Part shown: one piece after another, positions 24,472-32,412 of the stretch
Layout of the letters: the number at the start of each line of letters is the position of its first letter
Position numbering within the stretch: the first letter of the stretch is position 1
Source: Methanobacteriota archaeon
Lineage (GTDB): Archaea > Thermoplasmatota > Poseidoniia > Poseidoniales > Poseidoniaceae
Length of the DNA stretch: 34,439 bases
Reading direction: 5' to 3'
NCBI GenBank assembly: GCA_002706065.1
Contig: PAJM01000006.1
Location: 1-34,439, forward strand
The notes under the pieces: generated by a model
What the model was told of the DNA's origin: nothing
What the model saw: only the letters and a program-made list of their open reading frames with translations
Databases searched by the model: none
Made by a program: the position numbers and the translations under genes

Positions 24472-24479
24472 TTTTATAT
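24472..24479 (+). promoter_or_regulatory. TATA-like box for the THEP1 gene
   Basis: TTTTATAT lies about 55 nt upstream of the ATG at 24531. With a start site some 26 nt downstream, the mRNA would have a leader of about 28 nt carrying the SD at 24517-24521. Confidence 0.5.
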
Positions 24480-24516
24480 CCAAACCCTGCGTAGTTTAGA
24501 TTGGTATTTGTCAATT

Positions 24517-24521
24517 GGAGG
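24517..24521 (+). promoter_or_regulatory. Shine-Dalgarno motif of the THEP1 gene
   Basis: GGAGG with a 9-nt spacer to the ATG at 24531 fixes this start and excludes the upstream in-frame GTG/TTG codons. Confidence 0.65.
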
Positions 24522-24530
24522 ATTTTGCAA

Positions 24531-25109
24531 ATGGGAATTCATCCAAAAATCGGCATTACGGGGCTTCCTCGTAGCGGTAAATCTGCTGTAATGGAGAAAG
24601 TCTTGTCCATGCTCAAAGAAGAGCGAGAACGAGAGTTGTCTGCTCGTAACCTGAGCGATACTGAAATCATTGGTGGGATTTGTACCGAGCCAATTCTTGA
24701 GAACGGAGAAAGACTCGGCTACAAAGTCCGAGACTTGGTCACAGGCGATGAAGCTGAGATTGCCCACAAAAGCATCGATTCACGCTTGCGCGTGCTCGGA
24801 TACGGATTGAACACGGCCGAGCTCGAGCGTGTAGCGGTCCCAGCAATTCAACATGCCATCGACAATTGTGAAGTGATCGTTATCGATGAAATCGGAAAAT
24901 TTGCTGTTGAATCCGAGGCTTTTGTCAACAGTGTTCGCAATGCCCTTGAAATCGACAAACCAACGCTGCTAACCCTTCACAAAAAGAGTCGCCATCCGCT
25001 GCTTCAAGACATTCGACGACGGGACGATGGACGGATTTTGGAAGTTACGCCGGTAAACCGAGCGCTTCTACCGTATAAGATTCACAAATTGATGCGAGAA
25101 ACCTATTGA
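24531..25109 (+). CDS. Nucleoside-triphosphatase, THEP1 family
   Basis: This 192-residue P-loop protein resembles archaeal/eukaryotic THEP1 (NTPase of the ASCE class), which hydrolyses NTPs with unknown cellular role. Walker A is GLPRSGKSA (residues 9-17), Walker B with catalytic Glu is VIVIDEIGKF at about 118-127, and the segment LTLHKKSRHPLLQDIRRR is characteristic of the C-terminal part. A typical THEP1 is 170-190 residues. The ATG at 24531 has an SD 9 nt upstream and a separate TATA-like box, so it need not be co-transcribed with the methyltransferase (96 nt gap). Nothing shows that the two cooperate. Confidence 0.9.
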   Translation: MGIHPKIGITGLPRSGKSAVMEKVLSMLKEERERELSARNLSDTEIIGGICTEPILENGERLGYKVRDLVTGDEAEIAHKSIDSRLRVLGYGLNTAELERVAVPAIQHAIDNCEVIVIDEIGKFAVESEAFVNSVRNALEIDKPTLLTLHKKSRHPLLQDIRRRDDGRILEVTPVNRALLPYKIHKLMRETY

Positions 25110-25149
25110 TAACGTTGGTTTGATACCCTGCGTCATCTTCGATTGGCTG

Positions 25150-25473
25150 ATGACTCCTGCTGATCGTGCCCGGAAAATCCTCTTGGGGACAGGAATGTGT
25201 CTTCTGTTTGTTTTTGCTGTTGGACTCAGCTCGGGCCGATATTCAACCAGTCCTGAAATCGGTTGGGTATTTCCCATCATTGGGATTCTTCTCGTTGGAA
25301 TCGGAATAGCAAAAGGGAGTCTTGGACAACAATTTCCTGATGAATCCGACGATGATATGACACACCGCATTCAGGGGGATGTTGAGCGAAATGAACGTGA
25401 CAAAAACGTTGGTCAGGCTTGGGCTTCACTCGAACGGCATGTTTTGAAATCGGAAATAAGCGAATCTGAATGA
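25150..25473 (+). CDS. Small two-helix membrane protein, unknown
   Basis: This 107-residue protein has two transmembrane segments (about residues 9-27 and 39-55). The latter contains the repeated Gly-Ile pattern IIGILLVGIGIAKG. A hydrophilic, acidic tail of about 45 residues follows (DESDDDMTHRIQGDVERNERDK), with no catalytic motif. Start ATG 25150 lies 40 nt after the THEP1 stop; an in-frame start at 25120 adds ten residues. No family is recognised. Composition is like the neighbours. Confidence 0.68.
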   Translation: MTPADRARKILLGTGMCLLFVFAVGLSSGRYSTSPEIGWVFPIIGILLVGIGIAKGSLGQQFPDESDDDMTHRIQGDVERNERDKNVGQAWASLERHVLKSEISESE

Positions 25474-25532
25474 GATACGATTGAAGCGGTTGATTCATAC
25501 CCTTCTTTCTCTTGCATCAGTGCGGTGAGGGC

Positions 25533-25916
25533 ATGAGTGACATACCTGCTGAATTATTTTACACGAAGGAACACGAGTGGATTCGAATGGATGGAGATAT
25601 CGCAACCATCGGTATCACCGACCACGCCCAAGATGCATTAACTGACATTGTCTACATTTAATTACCAGAAGGTGGTGAAACGCTCGATGACATGGGTGAA
25701 TTTGCAATAGTTGAATCCGTTAAGTCCGCATCGCCTATTTTTGCACCACTTGCTGGTGAAATCACTGAGGTCAACATGGATCTAGAAGACGCTCCTGAAC
25801 TCATGAACACAAGTCCCTATGGCGATGGATGGATCGTTAAAATGAAGCTTGCCAACCCAGGTGACGTTTCAACACTCATGTCTGCAGATGCATATCGCAG
25901 CATGTTGGGCGAGTGA
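25533..25916 (+). pseudogene. gcvH: Glycine cleavage system H protein interrupted by an in-frame TAA
   Basis: A complete H-protein reading frame of 127 codons is visible if one TAA is ignored. It opens with [18 protein letters not shown], continues [19 protein letters not shown], then TAA (25659-25661), LPEGGETLDDMGEFAIVESVKSASPI, and ends in the SPYGDGWIVKMKL stretch. The lipoyl-acceptor Lys is codon 64, in ESVKS, the same number as in E. coli GcvH. The TAA replaces the conserved Glu of the family's V-E-L-P motif; GAA to TAA is a single base change. Without readthrough only 42 residues are made; restart at ATG 25692 would give a fragment lacking the N-terminal half. It may be a recent mutation, strain variant or assembly error. 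The start has GGTGAGG just upstream. The gene's final TGA overlaps the rnhA GTG. Confidence 0.9.
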
Positions 25917-26461
25917 AGGGATTGACGGAACCGACCCGACTCACCCTGTACGTCGATGGTTCATGCGACGGGAATCAGAATGTTGATGCTTCAACCCATG
26001 CAGGTTGGGGAGTTGTAGTTGTTCAGGGTGATTCTGGGTTGGGACGAGGAAGTGGAGAAATCCTCACAGAATTTTCAGGCCCCGTCTCAACGTGTGTCGA
26101 TGATGAGCATTACATCGGTGCTGAAGTTGGCTCAAACAACACCGCTGAACTTTCAGGACTGTTCGAAGCTTTACGATGGTTGTTGACAGAGGAACAACGC
26201 GATGCGGTTTGTATCCGACTCGACAGTCAGTATGCTGGAAATATTGCGACTGGTATGTGGAGAGCGAAAGCAAATCGCGAGTTGGCTGCCCGAGTCCAAT
26301 CCGTATGGACAGAAGTCGCATCACAACGCGACCTGACCTGGAGTCACGTCCGTGCACATCGTGGTCATCGGTGGAATGAGCGAGCCGATCATCTTGCAAA
26401 ACGAGCAATGCGGCGCGAGCGCCCTCTCCCACTCACCTTCTGGAAACCAGGTCAAGATTAA
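25913..26461 (+). CDS. rnhA: Ribonuclease HI
   Basis: This 182-residue enzyme should cut the RNA strand of RNA-DNA hybrids, removing R-loops and primers. All four catalytic acids are visible: Asp15 (LYVDGSCDGN), Glu79 (NNTAELSG), Asp104 (RLDSQYAGN) and Asp159 (NERADHLA), with the catalytic-loop His in RAHRGHRWN. Length is longer than bacterial RNase HI (about 155) because of an insert near residues 35-65. The GTG start at 25913 overlaps the gcvH stop as GTGA, so translation was probably coupled to gcvH. The nonsense codon in gcvH might therefore lower rnhA expression. The stop shares a TTAA with the opposite-strand galU stop. Confidence 0.93.
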   Translation: MKGLTEPTRLTLYVDGSCDGNQNVDASTHAGWGVVVVQGDSGLGRGSGEILTEFSGPVSTCVDDEHYIGAEVGSNNTAELSGLFEALRWLLTEEQRDAVCIRLDSQYAGNIATGMWRAKANRELAARVQSVWTEVASQRDLTWSHVRAHRGHRWNERADHLAKRAMRRERPLPLTFWKPGQD

Positions 26462-27318
26462 TCCAGTCGTTCGTTCAACCAACGACGAAGTTGATGCGCA
26501 TACTCAGGTCGGCGAAGTGCGTGATCAATTTGTGATGTTAACCATTCAAGCGGTAATCCTGAATCGTACCAAGCGACTGATTCTGGTAGGATGACGGCTC
26601 GAAGGTTGCCGTTTTCCATCCAATGTCGCAGCAATTCAATCGATTGCATTTCTCCATATTCTTCGACAGAATATTTGTCAAGTAATTCAAACGTATCCTC
26701 AGCGTAAATGTATCGGCCACATAGTGCGTAGGTTGACGGCGCAGCATCAGCACGTGGTTTCTCAACGATTGATGTTATAATTCCATCATTCAAAGAGACT
26801 ATTCCATAATTGCTTACTCGCCCAATGCCGACATCGTAAATGGATGCACAGGGCTGACCATGTTTGGTGTAAAGGTCAACGAGGTTTTTCGAAACGTTCG
26901 ATGGTTTGAATTCCTCAAGCGATTGATGATTGGAGGTGAGAACATTATCGCCGAGCAAGACGAGAAAAGGCCCGTGAATATCTTCTCGTGCCATCATGAT
27001 TGCATGGCCAAGTCCTCGCTGTTCGTGTTGAATATGGAAAAAAACGTCGACACCGTTGAGTGGATGGAGAAGATCTTTGCCACTGTCGTACATTGGATAT
27101 GCTTCGTTCAAATCTTGATGCAATGACGAGAAGTCCTTGTTGGGCGAAGTAATGATGTGGATTCGATCGCATCCTGCTTCCTTCGCCTCCAAGATCAGAT
27201 GATGCAATACAGGAACATCAACCAACGGCAACAGTTCCTTCGGCACATATGCACTGGTTGGTAGCATCCGGGTGCCCAGTCCAGCCGCGACGATAACAGC
27301 ATCACGAACCGTGCCCAT
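26458..27318 (-). CDS. galU: UTP--glucose-1-phosphate uridylyltransferase
   Basis: This 286-residue enzyme makes UDP-glucose from UTP and glucose-1-phosphate for glycan and lipid synthesis. Motifs are AAGLGTRMLPTSAYVPKELLPLVDVP (nucleotide-binding Arg and catalytic Lys), EQRGLGHAI, FLVLLGDNV with the metal Asp, the VSNYGIV segment, IVEKPRADAAPSTYALCGRYIY and the end-stretch WYDSGLPLEWL. Length matches bacterial GalU (about 290-300). It differs from the 19010 gene, which is RmlA-like, so the window holds two distinct hexose-phosphate nucleotidyltransferases. The start ATG at 27316-27318 is 53 nt from the divergent 27371 gene, with a weak TATA-like CTATCAAG midway. Its 3' end overlaps rnhA by 4 bp. 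Confidence 0.94.
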   Translation of the reverse strand: MGTVRDAVIVAAGLGTRMLPTSAYVPKELLPLVDVPVLHHLILEAKEAGCDRIHIITSPNKDFSSLHQDLNEAYPMYDSGKDLLHPLNGVDVFFHIQHEQRGLGHAIMMAREDIHGPFLVLLGDNVLTSNHQSLEEFKPSNVSKNLVDLYTKHGQPCASIYDVGIGRVSNYGIVSLNDGIITSIVEKPRADAAPSTYALCGRYIYAEDTFELLDKYSVEEYGEMQSIELLRHWMENGNLRAVILPESVAWYDSGLPLEWLTSQIDHALRRPEYAHQLRRWLNERLD

Positions 27319-27370
27319 GAGACCGCTTGTAAGCGACAGGCTATCAAGCGTACACCTCCTCGTTTGTCCA

Positions 27371-27781
27371 ATGGAGTCGAAGCGAAAGGAGATTCTACTC
27401 GCTGGCGGCCTTGTTTTTCTTTCGTTTTCATTTTTTGAATTCCTACCAGCAGGGCCTTGGTTGGATGCCTCTTTTTCAAGAGGTGTAAGCGGATTGGTTG
27501 GGTTGTCCCTCCTCTACCTCAGTTGGTACCAACATGTGTTCGATGAGATTGGTGTTCTCCCATCAATTCACCTGTGGAAGCGTCCAGAATCCACTTGGAA
27601 AATTGTTGTTGGATTTGGAGTTCTTGTGTTGGCCTTTGCGTGGTTTTCAGGAAATACATCTCTCGGAGACGTGCTACCAGAACCTGCCCCCATGCTGCTT
27701 GCGCTGATTGGCCTACTCATCACCTATACCGGATTCTACGCTTATTTGGTTGCGGAAGGACCTTTGAAAGAAGAAGAGTGA
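27371..27781 (+). CDS. Small multi-pass membrane protein, unknown
   Basis: This 136-residue protein has about four hydrophobic segments (roughly 8-25, 35-48, 75-93 and 104-124), with a short aromatic loop (SLLYLSWYQHVFDEIG) between the second and third. The C-terminus ends in acidic residues (GPLKEEE). I do not recognise a family. The start ATG at 27371 shares the 53-nt divergent region with galU. It converges with the large secreted protein, with 1 nt between stops. Confidence 0.72.
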   Translation: MESKRKEILLAGGLVFLSFSFFEFLPAGPWLDASFSRGVSGLVGLSLLYLSWYQHVFDEIGVLPSIHLWKRPESTWKIVVGFGVLVLAFAWFSGNTSLGDVLPEPAPMLLALIGLLITYTGFYAYLVAEGPLKEEE

Positions 27782-27782
27782 T

Positions 27783-29792
27783 TCATTCCTCTTCGAAATT
27801 GTGCGTAAACTGATTGTTTTGTCTTATTGAAACGACGATCAAGATGTAAGCAGCAATAATGCCTACGACAATCAGCAATGGTAACGAGAGTGGTTCTTCC
27901 TCTCCTGATGATTTGGTATCCTGCACTGCATTTTCCGAAGTCTCGTTGGATTCGGTAACAGGTGGATCTGGCCAATCGATGCCAACTCTGACGATGTGAA
28001 TCTCATCGTTGACATTTGTTGATTCGATATGAATCAGGTTAACTGGATCGACAATGGTGATTGAAAATCCTTCTTCGGTTGTTGTTGCAGCTGACCAAAA
28101 CGGGTTCAGGTTCATTGCATCTGTCCATCGGATTGTGGAGTTCGGTTGGCTATTGGTAAAATTCAGTGTATAACTCTGGTTTGATTCGGCCTCGAGGGTT
28201 ATCCAATCACCGCTGCCGAGAAGTCTATCACCAACATCAAGAGCAAGTTGGAACTCTGGCAACTCAACATATTCTTGCAAGGAATCTTGATCTGATGATT
28301 CTTGGTCGGACTCCTGAGTTGTTGGGACGAAGAGGAATGCATTCTCTCCGAGTAGGATTCGGTCATCGTGATGCGTGCTGGGTGATGATCCCCACGTTCC
28401 TTCGAGTGTAAGCGCGTACCATGCCTCTTCCATTGTATCGAGTGTTATGTGATGCACAAGGGTCTGTGGATTCAAGCGAGTCACTTCTTCCCAAGCAGGA
28501 GAAAGGTCAGGATTTGACGATGAGGACTTCCACAACACCGCATCTCCACCTATGAATGAAGAATCAAGTGCCCATTGAAGATGAAGCGTTGTGTTCTGTT
28601 GTTCAATTTCAAACGACGACAATGAGATTGGGAGATTCCGTTCAACAATTGGACCAACTTTTCCTAAGATGTCAAATTGATCGACCTGAACATTTCCTTC
28701 CGTATCGACGAGTCCAATCGCATAGTGTGACGTGAGCATCCAATCAGAAGGCAATTGGTGAATGAATTCGACCGTCGTCGGATCCAAATCCGCCAAAATC
28801 TGAATCCCATTTTGCTCAACTGAAACAATTGGATTGGATGCGTGATAGATTCGTAACGATGAGATTTCTTTCTGAGTGATCTCGCTCCACTGTAAGATGG
28901 TTTGAGACTCCTCGTCAACAAATTTTGCCGATAGCACACCTGAATACCGTGGCGCTTGATTGTCTTCAACGATAGGAATCGCCAGTGTATTTCCACTTCG
29001 CAAACGCGTATCTTCTTGTGCTGGGTAACATCCAATATCGTCGCAATAAGCAGGATACCAGCATGTCATTGTGTAGTATACCTCACGTTCTACGGATTGG
29101 TTGGTCCAATCAAGAGAGTACTTTGACGAGGTTGCCGGTATGAAATTCGTCACCAAGGTTTTGTCCATCTCATCCCAAGTCGATTTGGTTGCAGGAACAT
29201 TATGTTCGTACAAGGTGTGATAGAAGTTGTTCCCTGGACACGCCGGTCGCCAAGAGAACACCGTGGATTGATTCGCAACATCGTAGGAGGCGGTAAATTG
29301 CTCCGGTGCGACCGATTCATCTACAATTTCTATGTGCCCTTGCGGGGTTTGAGAAAATCCGATTTCAACATCTTCGGTACGGCTTCCATCGCGAAGAACC
29401 GTAACAATGGCGTAGGAAATTCCACGTTGCACCCCAGGTTCAGGCTCGTATTCAATCGAGTGCAGTTTGCCTGAACAATCTTCATTCAGGTCGGTCATAT
29501 AACACGCAGGTATACCTTCAGCAATGAGCGTGTTAGGAGTGATTGAATTCGAATAAAATCGTCCTTGGTCGGTTCGGTGTACCTCATATGTTGCCATACG
29601 AAGTTGGTCAAGGAGTATCCCATCTGTCGTGTAGATGTTTCTCCATTGCAGGATCGTTGTCTCCGTGTCAGGGAAAAATTCGGCTTGAGTTTCCCTCGCC
29701 TGCAAGGTTCCATCGGCTTCTTCAGCGGCAACGCCTTGAATCGGAAAAGACATCAAAAGAAGAAGAACCAGACCTGTAGTGTGAATCCTCAT
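27783..29792 (-). CDS. Large secreted, membrane-anchored protein of beta-rich repeats
   Basis: This 669-residue protein has a signal peptide (MRIHTTGLVLLLLMSFPIQGVAAEE, cleavage near residue 22) and one C-terminal transmembrane helix (about 637-656, LPLLIVVGIIAAYILIVV) followed by a short polar cytoplasmic tail. The body contains repeated segments of type TTILQWRNI, STVFSWRPA, QTILQWSEIT and TTLHLQWALD. These are spaced roughly 100-130 residues apart, resembling strands of fibronectin-type-III or similar beta-sandwich domains. A Ser/Gln/Asp-rich stretch (TTQESDQESSDQDS) and acidic Thr/Glu linker (ESNETSENAVQDTKSSGEEE) lie near the C-terminus and are probably glycosylated. It lies at the same strand end as HEAT and TFB. 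Likely a surface protein; ligand unknown. Confidence 0.8.
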   Translation of the reverse strand: MRIHTTGLVLLLLMSFPIQGVAAEEADGTLQARETQAEFFPDTETTILQWRNIYTTDGILLDQLRMATYEVHRTDQGRFYSNSITPNTLIAEGIPACYMTDLNEDCSGKLHSIEYEPEPGVQRGISYAIVTVLRDGSRTEDVEIGFSQTPQGHIEIVDESVAPEQFTASYDVANQSTVFSWRPACPGNNFYHTLYEHNVPATKSTWDEMDKTLVTNFIPATSSKYSLDWTNQSVEREVYYTMTCWYPAYCDDIGCYPAQEDTRLRSGNTLAIPIVEDNQAPRYSGVLSAKFVDEESQTILQWSEITQKEISSLRIYHASNPIVSVEQNGIQILADLDPTTVEFIHQLPSDWMLTSHYAIGLVDTEGNVQVDQFDILGKVGPIVERNLPISLSSFEIEQQNTTLHLQWALDSSFIGGDAVLWKSSSSNPDLSPAWEEVTRLNPQTLVHHITLDTMEEAWYALTLEGTWGSSPSTHHDDRILLGENAFLFVPTTQESDQESSDQDSLQEYVELPEFQLALDVGDRLLGSGDWITLEAESNQSYTLNFTNSQPNSTIRWTDAMNLNPFWSAATTTEEGFSITIVDPVNLIHIESTNVNDEIHIVRVGIDWPDPPVTESNETSENAVQDTKSSGEEEPLSLPLLIVVGIIAAYILIVVSIRQNNQFTHNFEEE

Positions 29793-29847
29793 CGATCGTT
29801 ACTCAATTGATTCAGTTATCAGTATGTCGTCCGTTTGTGAATACAAC

Positions 29848-31317
29848 TCAATCGAGGGTATCGTCCAACATATTCAGAGCATCAGCGAGATCTGGGAGCT
29901 CATCGGGGGCTTCCCCAATGCTGTGGTGAATCTCTTGAATTGGAGCGATGGATTCGGGTAATGGCCCATTATCTGAAAGCCAATCCTTCCATGCTTGACT
30001 ACGCCCTTCTCTTCTCGCATCCATTGTGATCCATAGCGCTTCAAGACGTTCTGGCTTCAGCATTGGCAGGTGTTTTGAAAACCGTTCCGGATGAATCTCA
30101 TCCATTCGCATCAACAACTCTCGAAGTCGAACCTGAACAACCTCATCGCCATCGTTCCACAGTGCGGGAATGATTTGGCGCTCATCATCAGGATATGTTT
30201 CGACATAGTCTCGAAGGCTCAAGACAATGTTTCGCCGTACAATAGGTGAATCATGGTCAAGCAACGTCACGAGGCGATCTGCCCAGACGTCATGATCGAG
30301 GAATTTCAAATCCCCAACAGTAGCAGATGCTGCTGCAAGGACGTTTTCATCTTCATCTTGGAGCATTGCGTCAAGATACGGAACGGCCTCCCAGCCTGCT
30401 CGACGAAATATTCGTGTTAGTACGTCCGCCATTCCCCGACGAAGAAGTGATTCCTTTCGCTGATGGAGGCGCTCGGCAATCTGGAGACCCTGTGCTAAAT
30501 CATATTCCAACAGTCGAGCAAGGCAAAGAATGACCTTTGAAGCAACCTCTTCGCTTTCATCTTGTGAACGACGAACGAGGAGGTCGACCAATCCAAGTGG
30601 CTCAACGAGGCCTGGGCGCTCGAGAAGCAATCGAACCCATTCTAAGAGCAGTAATCGACGATCTAACTCGTCGTTTTCGAGACAGTTCAACAACCATCGC
30701 GCAGCGTCAACTCCAGTGTCGTGTGCGACTACAGTAGTTGTTCTCGGGACCACTGCATTTGGATTCCAGCCCATGTTTTGTGGCCCATCCATCGGTTGTG
30801 TATGCCATGTCCCAGGTCGCTCAGCCAAAGCAATTGATTCGACCAAGTGATATCCTTGATGGACAGGTTGCCCATATGGCTTTGATGCAAGCCCGTTAAT
30901 CAAAGCGATTGCAAGCCACCAACGGTCGGTATTTGGAGCAGTCGGGTCGAACGCCTGAGCAAGCCAATCTGTTGCAATACAGAACAACATTCGTTGAGCA
31001 ACAACATTGGTTCGGCGCTTCAACCACTTTTGATGGACTTCGAATGGATCATCGCTCAGATTCATCCGATGTGGGACAATGAGGTCAACAATGGTTGACA
31101 GATGTCGGTCGAACATTCCAACATCAGCATGCAACATCGACAAGCCTTGAGCGATGAGGGCTTGATCTCGTTCCGGTTGACGTGGAGGAAAATCAGGATC
31201 AGTCATTGGAGGAGGGGGCAAGGGCCATACCTTGGTACCATCTTCTAAGGCATGGACCAGTTGTGTTGCAACAAGCTCAAATGTTGCTTTCGCGATAGCA
31301 TCTCGGCTCTTGCTCAT
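29848..31317 (-). CDS. HEAT-repeat protein downstream of TFB
   Basis: This 489-residue protein is largely alpha-helical. The central part (residues about 210-410) has helical repeats in HEAT style, such as VPYLDAMLQDEDENVLAAASATVGDL and ADRLVTLLDHDSPIVRRNIVLSLRDYV. The N-terminal 200 residues form a separate, Trp/Pro-rich region (VWPLPPPPMTDPDFPPRQPERD) without a recognised family, and the C-terminus is acidic. HEAT repeats usually serve as protein-binding scaffolds; no catalytic motif is seen. The ATG at 31317 lies 18 nt downstream of the TFB stop on the same strand, so it is probably co-transcribed with TFB. A partner may be the transcription or chromosome machinery, but this is inference. 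Confidence 0.78.
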   Translation of the reverse strand: MSKSRDAIAKATFELVATQLVHALEDGTKVWPLPPPPMTDPDFPPRQPERDQALIAQGLSMLHADVGMFDRHLSTIVDLIVPHRMNLSDDPFEVHQKWLKRRTNVVAQRMLFCIATDWLAQAFDPTAPNTDRWWLAIALINGLASKPYGQPVHQGYHLVESIALAERPGTWHTQPMDGPQNMGWNPNAVVPRTTTVVAHDTGVDAARWLLNCLENDELDRRLLLLEWVRLLLERPGLVEPLGLVDLLVRRSQDESEEVASKVILCLARLLEYDLAQGLQIAERLHQRKESLLRRGMADVLTRIFRRAGWEAVPYLDAMLQDEDENVLAAASATVGDLKFLDHDVWADRLVTLLDHDSPIVRRNIVLSLRDYVETYPDDERQIIPALWNDGDEVVQVRLRELLMRMDEIHPERFSKHLPMLKPERLEALWITMDARREGRSQAWKDWLSDNGPLPESIAPIQEIHHSIGEAPDELPDLADALNMLDDTLD

Positions 31318-31335
31318 GAAGAACCCTCTTCTGCC

Positions 31336-32262
31336 TCAAATATCCAGTTCGATGTTGAGGTTCTGAATCAATTCCTTGTATCGGTTACGGATTGTGACTT
31401 CAGTTACACCAGCAACTTCAGCAACTTCTCGCTGAGTTCGTCGCTTTCCGCACAAAACGGATGCAATGTAAATGATGGAAGCAGCGATTCCAGTTGGCCC
31501 ACGGCCACTGGTCAATTCCTTCTCTTGAGCTGCTTTGATCAATTCGTAAGCCTTCGCTTCAACCTCTGAATCCAATCCAAGACCAGAACAGAATCGGGAA
31601 ATGTAATCCTCTGGTCCGGTTGGCATGATCTTCATCTTGAGTTCACGAACCATGAATCGGTACGTTCGTCCGATTTCCTTTCGGCCGGTTCGGGAGGCTT
31701 GGCCAATCTCATCAAGGGTTCGGGGGACCCCACACTGACGACATGCTGCGTAAAGGGAGGCGGCAGCGACACCTTCAATCGAACGACCGCGAATCAATCG
31801 CTTGTCGACTGCTTTCTTGTAATTCACAGCAGCCGCTTCACGTACAGTCTTTGGTAGTTCGAGACGACTGGCCATCCGATCAAGTTCAGCGAGAGCCATA
31901 GCAAGGTTACGCTCGGTAGCATTGCTGACACGGCTACGCTTCTGCCACTTCCGCATTCGGTAGAATTGAGAGCGGTAACGTGAATTGATTGTTTTACCAG
32001 AGTAATCCTTGTTTTGCCAGTCGATATCTGTTGACAGACCTTTGTCGTGGAGCATAACGGTCATTGGAGCACCTGTTCGGGCGCGCTGGTCGCCTTGTTC
32101 AGGAGAGAACACACGCCATTCTGCACCTTGATCGATAACGTTGTCTTCCAAGACAAGCCCGCAATCGTCACATGTAACTTCTCCACGGGTTTCGTCTCGC
32201 GTTAGGCTTCGTCCGCCACATTCAGGGCATTTTACAATATCTTCAACTTGCTGATCATCCAT
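31336..32262 (-). CDS. tfb: Transcription initiation factor IIB (TFB)
   Basis: This 308-residue protein recruits RNA polymerase to the TBP-bound archaeal promoter. The N-terminal zinc ribbon has Cys12, Cys15, Cys31 and Cys34 (CPECGG and CDDCGL). The B-reader/linker region contains [19 protein letters not shown]. Two cyclin-like repeats follow, roughly 115-205 and 210-305. The second ends in a helix-turn-helix ([23 protein letters not shown]) that reads the BRE element. Length matches the family (about 300-320). The ATG at 32260-32262 is preceded by GAGGTGAG (32268-32275 region on the minus strand) and by a TATA-like box about 58 nt upstream, so the mRNA has a leader. MGII genomes often carry several TFBs; only one is in this window. 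Confidence 0.97.
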   Translation of the reverse strand: MDDQQVEDIVKCPECGGRSLTRDETRGEVTCDDCGLVLEDNVIDQGAEWRVFSPEQGDQRARTGAPMTVMLHDKGLSTDIDWQNKDYSGKTINSRYRSQFYRMRKWQKRSRVSNATERNLAMALAELDRMASRLELPKTVREAAAVNYKKAVDKRLIRGRSIEGVAAASLYAACRQCGVPRTLDEIGQASRTGRKEIGRTYRFMVRELKMKIMPTGPEDYISRFCSGLGLDSEVEAKAYELIKAAQEKELTSGRGPTGIAASIIYIASVLCGKRRTQREVAEVAGVTEVTIRNRYKELIQNLNIELDI

Positions 32263-32267
32263 AACAT

Positions 32268-32275
32268 CTCACCTC
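32268..32275 (-). promoter_or_regulatory. Shine-Dalgarno motif of tfb
   Basis: On the minus strand the sequence is GAGGTGAG, 5 nt upstream of the ATG at 32262. It confirms this start and shows the tfb mRNA has a leader, unlike the leaderless candidates elsewhere. Confidence 0.6.
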
Positions 32276-32316
32276 AAAAGTCTTGAGAAATAGGTATTTG
32301 AACGATTGGAATGTTG

Positions 32317-32324
32317 TTTTTAAA
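32317..32324 (-). promoter_or_regulatory. TATA-like box for tfb
   Basis: On the minus strand the sequence reads TTTAAAAA, about 58 nt upstream of the tfb ATG. The embedded TTTAAA is self-complementary, so the same element could in principle also serve the aconitase-family gene on the plus strand, 48 nt from its TTG start. Confidence 0.5.
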
Positions 32325-32412
32325 CCTTATCCCCGTTCGATTTTCTCAGGACTGAGGCTTTGCTATCGAATTGGTTAAACATCAAGGGCTGCTGAGGAGA
32401 TTGGGGTTGGGG

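Noticed and set aside
21478-25473. Complete restriction-modification or BREX-type defence system
   Set aside because: No nuclease, helicase, PglZ phosphatase or Lon-like protease is visible; only the methyltransferase resembles such systems.
25650-25664. Stop codon in gcvH as programmed recoding
   Set aside because: The codon is TAA, not TGA or TAG, and no structured element is seen next to it; mutation or assembly error is simpler.
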